Assembly (NCBI GenBank): GCA_025361425.1
Contig: JANYAH010000053.1
Span: 1 to 64,000 of the forward strand
DNA: 64,000 nt
Direction: 5' to 3'
Origin: Candidatus Solibacter sp.
GTDB lineage: Bacteria > Acidobacteriota > Terriglobia > Bryobacterales > Bryobacteraceae
In this document: positions 59,579 to 64,000 of the stretch, piece by piece
Position numbering within the stretch: position 1 is the stretch's first letter
Layout: each line of letters begins with the position of its first letter
Program-made: the position numbers and the translations under genes
The notes under the pieces: model-generated
Databases searched by the model: none
Told to the model about the DNA's origin: nothing
Seen by the model: the letters and a program-made list of their open reading frames with translations, nothing else

Positions 59579-61423
59579 TTACTTGCCCTCCTGTTTCACG
59601 ATGTCGTCGGTGACCGTGCGCGCATCCAGCGGCAAGCCGCCGTAGTAGCGCACGCTGCGCAGCTTGGCAATCAGGTCGGCGTCGAGTTCCAGGCGCATGA
59701 GGCCGAGCAGTTGGGCATCGCGGTTCTGGTCCACCACGTAGACGCGGTCGTGGCGGCGGATGAACTCCAGCATGTCATTAGTGAAGGGATACGCTTTGAG
59801 GCGCAAATAGCTGGCTGCGATGCGGTATTCGTCGCGCAGTTGATCGCAGCTCTCGCGCACCGCGCAGTCGGAGGTGCCGATGGCGATGAACCCGATGCTG
59901 GCCCCCTTGGCTTCCTGAATCACCGGCACGGGGACGAACTGGCGCATGACTTCGAACTTGTGCGCCAGCCGATCCATGTTGTTCACGTAATCGTCTTCCC
60001 GTTCGGTGTATTGGGCCTTGTCGTTGTGGCCGCTGCCGCGCGTGAAGTAGGACGCCGCCGGATGGTTGGTGCCCGGCAGGGTGCGGTAGCCGACGCCGTC
60101 GCCATCCACGTCGCGGTAGCGCGCAAAGCCCCCCAGCTTTTCGAGATCCTCGGCGGACAGCACTTTGCCGCGGTCGATGGGCTTTTCGGGATAGGCGAAG
60201 GCGTCCGAGGTCCAGTTGTTCATGCCAAGATCGAGGTCGGTCATGACGAACACCGGGGTCTGGAACTTCTCCGCGAATTCGAAGGCGTCGATGGACATCG
60301 AGAAGCACTCCGCCGGCGATGCGGGGAAGAACATGGGGTGCTTGGTATCGCCGTGGGAGAGGAGCGCGGTGGAAATGAGGTCGCTCTGCGCGGTTCGGGT
60401 GGGCAAGCCCGTCGAGGGTCCCACGCGCTCCACGTTGAAGACGACGGTGGGCCGCTCCGCGTAGTAGCCGAGGCCGATGAACTCGCTCATCAGTGAGATG
60501 CCCGGCCCGGCGGTGGCGGTCATCGAACGCGCGCCGGCCCATCCCGCGCCAAGCGCCATGCCGATCGAGGCCAGTTCGTCTTCGGCCTGCACAATTGCAA
60601 AGGTGGCCTTGCCCGTTTCGGGGTCCAGGCGGAAGCGCTTCATGTAGCCGATCATAGTTTCGACCAGCGAGGAAGAAGGCGTAATGGGATACCACGTCAC
60701 CACGGTGCAGCCGGCGAACATGCAGCCCAGCGCGCAGGCGGCGTTGCCATCGATGATGATCTTGCCGGCCGTTTCGTTCATCCGCTCCAGGTTGAAGCGC
60801 AGGCGCCCGGTGAACGTTTTGGTGGCGTACTCGAAACCGGCCTGGCACGCGCCCCAGTTGAGTTCGGCGGCCTTGGCCTTCTTCGTGCCGAACTGTTTTA
60901 GCAACGCTTTGTGGATCTCTTCCATTTCGATGCCGAGAAGTTTGGCCACCACGCCGTCGTAAATCATGTTGCGGACCAGTTTCCGCAATTTGGCATCGGG
61001 GCACACCGGCGCCACCAGCTTATCGAACGGGATCGGGAAGAAGTGTACATCGCTGCGCAGTTCATTGAGCTTCAACGGCTCGTCGTAGACAACGGCGGCG
61101 CCGCTGTCCAGCTTCATGACATCCTCGCGGGCGGTTTCCGGGTTCATGGCCACCAGGAAATCGATTTCCTTGCGGCGTCCGATGTACCCATATTTGCTCA
61201 CGCGGATCGTAAACCAGGTGGGCAATCCCGCGATGTTCGACGGGAACATGTTCTTCCCGGAAACCGGAATGCCCATCTGAAAGATGGCCCGCAGCAAGAC
61301 GGAGTTCGCCGTCTGGCTGCCGCTCCCGTTCACGGTTGCTACCTGGATACTGAAATCGTTGGTTACCGAGTGGCTCGGCTGGCCGGGCAGAGAGTCCGCC
61401 GGAGATACCTCTAGTGTAGACAT
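59579..61423 (-). CDS. korA: 2-oxoacid:ferredoxin oxidoreductase subunit alpha (gamma-alpha fusion)
   Basis: A 614-residue subunit with an N-terminal gamma domain (about 20-190, GSGSQTANSVLLRAIFQMG and SGKNMFPSNIAGLP) fused to the alpha domain (about 215-614). Alpha landmarks are WYPITPSSSLVETM, AEDELASIGMALGAGWAG and TATAGPGISLMSEF, which contact thiamine diphosphate and CoA. Together with the beta subunit it makes a two-gene enzyme. I start at the ATG of MSTLEVSP, with AAGGAA upstream; 21 upstream codons lack family similarity. A TATAAT-type -10 lies 52 bases upstream. Confidence 0.93.
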   Translation of the reverse strand: MSTLEVSPADSLPGQPSHSVTNDFSIQVATVNGSGSQTANSVLLRAIFQMGIPVSGKNMFPSNIAGLPTWFTIRVSKYGYIGRRKEIDFLVAMNPETAREDVMKLDSGAAVVYDEPLKLNELRSDVHFFPIPFDKLVAPVCPDAKLRKLVRNMIYDGVVAKLLGIEMEEIHKALLKQFGTKKAKAAELNWGACQAGFEYATKTFTGRLRFNLERMNETAGKIIIDGNAACALGCMFAGCTVVTWYPITPSSSLVETMIGYMKRFRLDPETGKATFAIVQAEDELASIGMALGAGWAGARSMTATAGPGISLMSEFIGLGYYAERPTVVFNVERVGPSTGLPTRTAQSDLISTALLSHGDTKHPMFFPASPAECFSMSIDAFEFAEKFQTPVFVMTDLDLGMNNWTSDAFAYPEKPIDRGKVLSAEDLEKLGGFARYRDVDGDGVGYRTLPGTNHPAASYFTRGSGHNDKAQYTEREDDYVNNMDRLAHKFEVMRQFVPVPVIQEAKGASIGFIAIGTSDCAVRESCDQLRDEYRIAASYLRLKAYPFTNDMLEFIRRHDRVYVVDQNRDAQLLGLMRLELDADLIAKLRSVRYYGGLPLDARTVTDDIVKQEGK

Positions 61424-61474
61424 CGGTTGGGGTTCCTTGTATCGGGGAGTGTGGCCCACTTCACGGTTGCTCCA

Positions 61475-61480
61475 ATTATA
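61475..61480 (-). promoter_or_regulatory. Probable -10 element of the 2-oxoacid oxidoreductase operon
   Basis: TATAAT on the minus strand is a perfect -10 match 52 bases before the chosen korA start. No good -35 is seen at 16-18 bases, so an activator may be needed. Confidence 0.4.
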
Positions 61481-61724
61481 TTGCAAAATGCGGTAGGGGT
61501 GGGTGCTGGGCGGAAGAGGCCTTCACGAATCCGGAGAGTCCACCTACATCGTCAGGTCCATATCCTCTACTAGTCCATCGCGCTCCACACGAACGTGAAA
61601 TTACCGTGCTCGATCCCTTTGCCTCCGCCCCCGACGAGTTTCTCGGCTAACCGCCCTACCGCCGGTGTACTCTCTTCCAGGTACCGCGCCTCCGGATTTC
61701 CGTCCGTGTTAACTTGAAAGCTCT

Positions 61725-62504
61725 GTGAAAATTCTCTTTATCGGCGATATTTTCGGCGCACCCGGACGACATATTGTGGCGGACCACGTGGAGGATATCG
61801 TCAAGACCAATCAGATCGACCTGGCGATTGCCAATGGCGAGAACGCCGCCGGAGGCTTCGGCATCACGCCGGCGATCGCCGAGGAGCTGTTCGCCCTCGG
61901 CCTGGATGTTATCACCAGCGGCAACCATGTCTGGGACAAGCGCGAACTCTACGATTACCTGAACCGCCAGCCGCGGATGCTGCGCCCGGCGAATTACCCC
62001 GACGGGCCCGGACATGGACTCGTGACCGTGCGCGCCCGCAACGGCGTGGAGTGCGCCGTGATCAATCTGCAAGGCCGCACCTACATGCCGTCCACGGATT
62101 GTCCGTTCCGCAAGGCGGATTTGCTCTTGAGTCAGCTCGACCCCGCGGTTAAAGTGAAGTTCCTGGATTTTCATGCCGAGGTGACCAGCGAGAAGATGGC
62201 GATGGGCTGGTATCTGGACGGCCGCGTATCGGCCGTAGTGGGCACGCACACCCACGTCGCCACCGCCGATACCCGTATCCTGCCCGGCGGCACCGCCTAC
62301 CAGACGGATTGCGGCATGACCGGCCCCTACCGGTCGGTGATCGGCGTCGATACGGATACCATTTTGCAGCGCTTCCTTTCCGGCATGCCGGTGCGCATGG
62401 AAGCTGCCAAACACGGGGCGGAGTTGCACTCGGTAATCGTCGACGTGGACGAGGAGACCGGGAACGCGCGCTCCGCCCGTCGCCACACCATCAACGGAGA
62501 CTAG
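61725..62504 (+). CDS. YmdB-family metallophosphoesterase (TIGR00282)
   Basis: A 259-residue phosphodiesterase. LFIGDIFGAPGR, NGENAAGGFGIT, SGNHVWDK and GTHTHVATAD are the di-metal motifs. Its Bacillus homologue hydrolyses 2',3'-cyclic nucleotides and affects biofilm/motility decisions. GTG start with acceptable upstream sequence. Followed 3 bases later by the GGDEF gene on the same strand, so they are probably cotranscribed, linking two nucleotide-signalling enzymes. Confidence 0.94.
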   Translation: MKILFIGDIFGAPGRHIVADHVEDIVKTNQIDLAIANGENAAGGFGITPAIAEELFALGLDVITSGNHVWDKRELYDYLNRQPRMLRPANYPDGPGHGLVTVRARNGVECAVINLQGRTYMPSTDCPFRKADLLLSQLDPAVKVKFLDFHAEVTSEKMAMGWYLDGRVSAVVGTHTHVATADTRILPGGTAYQTDCGMTGPYRSVIGVDTDTILQRFLSGMPVRMEAAKHGAELHSVIVDVDEETGNARSARRHTINGD

Positions 62505-62507
62505 TCG

Positions 62508-63698
62508 ATGGACCCTTCCAGCCCGGTTGCCGATATCACCTCGTTTTATGTGCAGGAAATCGGCGCCGTGCTCTTCGGAACGGTTTTTCTGTTCCTGTAC
62601 CGGCAATCGCGGGTCGTCTACTTCGGGCTTTGGGCCGTCGCCTGGGGAATGCGGATTCTGGCCACGTTTTTCGGCTTCCAGTTGCTGCGCACACAACACT
62701 CCGGCTGGCTGGCGCCCTATGCCACCTTCGAATTCGGATTTGCCATTGTACTGATCTCGGCGGCGCGTGCCGGCTTTGCCTCCAGTATGAAGGACTGGCG
62801 CACGGTGCTGCGCCTGATCTCCATTCTTCCCATCTTCGTGGCGCTGGTTTGGGCCATCGGCCAGTATTCCGGCCTGGAAGCCTACCACGCGTCGCACGCC
62901 GTGATCATCGGCTTCGTCTATATCTACAACTTCTACACCCTGCGCCACAGCGGCGGCGTGGGTGCGCGAATTTTCCGCTACTCCCTACTGGTGCTGGCCG
63001 CCGCGTTCTTTGAGCACGCCGTGATTCTGCTCTACCTCTTCAATCGCGCCGGCGCGCCCGCCTGGAGCGTGTACCTGCACCATGAGACGTATTACGATTT
63101 CGCGCTGCACTGCGTGATGGCCTTTGCCGCCATGGCGATGTGGAGTGAGAGCCAGATCGACCGCCTGCGCGACCTGACCGGCGAACTGGATCACCTGCGC
63201 CGTGAGCGCAAACAGACGCTGGATCTGGACCGGTTGACCGGCCTCTTGAATCAGGCGGCGCTGGCGCGCCGGGTGGAGGAACCGGCGGGCTTCGAAGGCG
63301 CCGTGGTGGTCTGCGACATGGACAATTTCAAGGACATCAATGACCGCTACGGGCATCTGGTGGGCGATGAAATCCTGCGCAACATCGGCAACCTCTTGCA
63401 GTCTTCCATCCGCCATGAGGATGAAGCCTTCCGCTGGGGAGGCGATGAGTTTGTCATCCTGTTTCACAATCAGCGCACCGAAGTCGCCGTGCGGCGCATG
63501 GCGGATGTGGAATTCCGTCTGCGCGATTTCCGTGTCCGCGGCCTGGGCGTCCTGCCCATCAGCTTCAGTTGGGGAACGGCCGATACTGAAGGGCGCGCCC
63601 TCCGCGACGCGCTCGACCAAGCCGACCGGAACATGTACACCCTCAAGCGCTCCCGCGCCGCGGAAGGCGCACCGCGGCAGTACCCTCCGGCCCGCTAA
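62508..63698 (+). CDS. Membrane-bound GGDEF diguanylate cyclase
   Basis: A 396-residue protein. Residues about 10-215 contain six or seven hydrophobic helices (FGTVFLFLYRQ, LISILPIFVALVW, FRYSLLVLAAAFFEHAVILL), then a short coiled coil (about 218-240) and a GGDEF domain (about 242-390). The active site RWGGDEFVIL is intact, and RHED five residues before it matches the inhibitory I-site (RxxD), so feedback by cyclic di-GMP is expected. Metal Asp is in DMDNFKDIND. The sensor domain has no family name I recognise. Start ATG three bases after the phosphoesterase stop. Confidence 0.94.
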   Translation: MDPSSPVADITSFYVQEIGAVLFGTVFLFLYRQSRVVYFGLWAVAWGMRILATFFGFQLLRTQHSGWLAPYATFEFGFAIVLISAARAGFASSMKDWRTVLRLISILPIFVALVWAIGQYSGLEAYHASHAVIIGFVYIYNFYTLRHSGGVGARIFRYSLLVLAAAFFEHAVILLYLFNRAGAPAWSVYLHHETYYDFALHCVMAFAAMAMWSESQIDRLRDLTGELDHLRRERKQTLDLDRLTGLLNQAALARRVEEPAGFEGAVVVCDMDNFKDINDRYGHLVGDEILRNIGNLLQSSIRHEDEAFRWGGDEFVILFHNQRTEVAVRRMADVEFRLRDFRVRGLGVLPISFSWGTADTEGRALRDALDQADRNMYTLKRSRAAEGAPRQYPPAR

Positions 63699-63748
63699 AC
63701 CCTCGCGCACCAACGTGTCACAGACGCTTTCGTCCGAAAACCCGGCGC

Positions 63749-64000
63749 TTACGGCTTCGCTGCGTAGAACACAATGCGGTATCCCGTGCTCGCGTCGGTG
63801 TCCCCGACGCTATTTAACACCAGCCTCACCGTCTGCGCGCCGGGGGCGGTGGCTTGTGGGATACGCACGTTGATTTGCCACATTCCGGGGAAGGCCGGCG
63901 AAAGGCCCGAGAACTGGATGAAGTTGTTGTCCACGCCGGGGATGCTCCGCTGTTCTGAGCCTTGCAGCGAAATCTGATCCGTATAATCGCTGCCGATGAA
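63749..64000 (-). CDS. Partial CDS: TIGR03437-like C-terminal domain
   Basis: The last 83 codons of a gene that begins beyond the right edge. The frame stays open from the edge to a TAA at 63749-63751. QFSGLSPAFPGMWQINVRIP matches the TIGR03437 domain, a C-terminal domain expanded in Solibacter exported proteins (typical form G-x-APGFxGLxQINV-xIP), and the tail ends with TGYRIVFYAAKP. The whole protein is likely a large secreted or surface-bound product. Convergent with the GGDEF gene, 50 bases between stops. Confidence 0.8.
   Translation of the reverse strand, partial: FIGSDYTDQISLQGSEQRSIPGVDNNFIQFSGLSPAFPGMWQINVRIPQATAPGAQTVRLVLNSVGDTDASTGYRIVFYAAKP

Noticed and set aside
59471-60496. 341-residue ORF opposite the korA/korB genes
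   Set aside because: No motifs and it crosses two well-supported genes on the opposite strand.

Overview
The window is GC-rich and gene-dense. Its features fit an acidobacterium of the Solibacter/Bryobacter type: a giant Oar-like TonB-dependent receptor with an N-terminal carboxypeptidase-regulatory domain, a C-terminal fragment resembling the Solibacter-expanded TIGR03437 domain at the right edge, a PEP-CTERM protein, a Tat-secreted alpha-L-fucosidase and sulfatase, many GTG/TTG starts and dispersed intergenic repeats. This assignment is an inference from gene content. No rRNA, tRNA or CRISPR array was seen.

Layout. 0-6 kb: a bactofilin, a mostly gene-free stretch, a MntA/HepT toxin-antitoxin pair, a decayed decarboxylase tail and the TonB receptor with a readable promoter. 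6-12.7 kb: crcB, an Sua5/YrdC protein, a homocysteine methyltransferase/MTHFR fusion, a fucosidase, a HAD phosphatase and a molybdopterin-binding protein with its own terminator and an unusual upstream repeat. 12.8-15.2 kb: an overlapping argC-argB-short argA operon. 15.4-22.5 kb: an OmpA-like envelope protein, a zinc-ribbon membrane protein, a secreted MBL hydrolase, a glycine-zipper protein, a sulfatase and a beta-propeller-like exported protein. 22.9-31 kb: an epimerase/DHDPS-family pair, an MFS transporter, a quinol NO reductase with an upstream palindrome, an unknown membrane-anchored protein and gatB. 31-38 kb: rph-rdgB, MgtC-like, a coiled-coil protein, an enolase-superfamily enzyme and a DsbD carrying an extra TlpA-like domain. 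38-43 kb: a CE1-type esterase, an orphan Flp pilin, a PEP-CTERM protein with a sigma-54-like promoter and a GGYPGG-repeat secreted protein. 43-50 kb: a degenerate-receiver/HATPase protein, a LON-domain/TonB/HAD cluster and an SDR-aroK-glycerate kinase-TPR series. 51.6-58.2 kb: a tightly overlapped operon of an ECF sigma factor, a zinc-finger/FecR protein and two ABC transporter pairs. 58.5-64 kb: 2-oxoacid:ferredoxin oxidoreductase beta and alpha, a YmdB-like phosphodiesterase, a GGDEF cyclase and the partial TIGR03437-like CDS.

The best candidates for an undescribed system are the sigma/FecR/double-ABC operon, the REC-HATPase protein with a missing phospho-acceptor, and the PEP-CTERM gene with its sigma-54-like site. 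The GC bias produces very long antisense ORFs opposite most large genes, and these were rejected. Coordinates of starts are my choice from ribosome binding sites, overlaps and domain boundaries.
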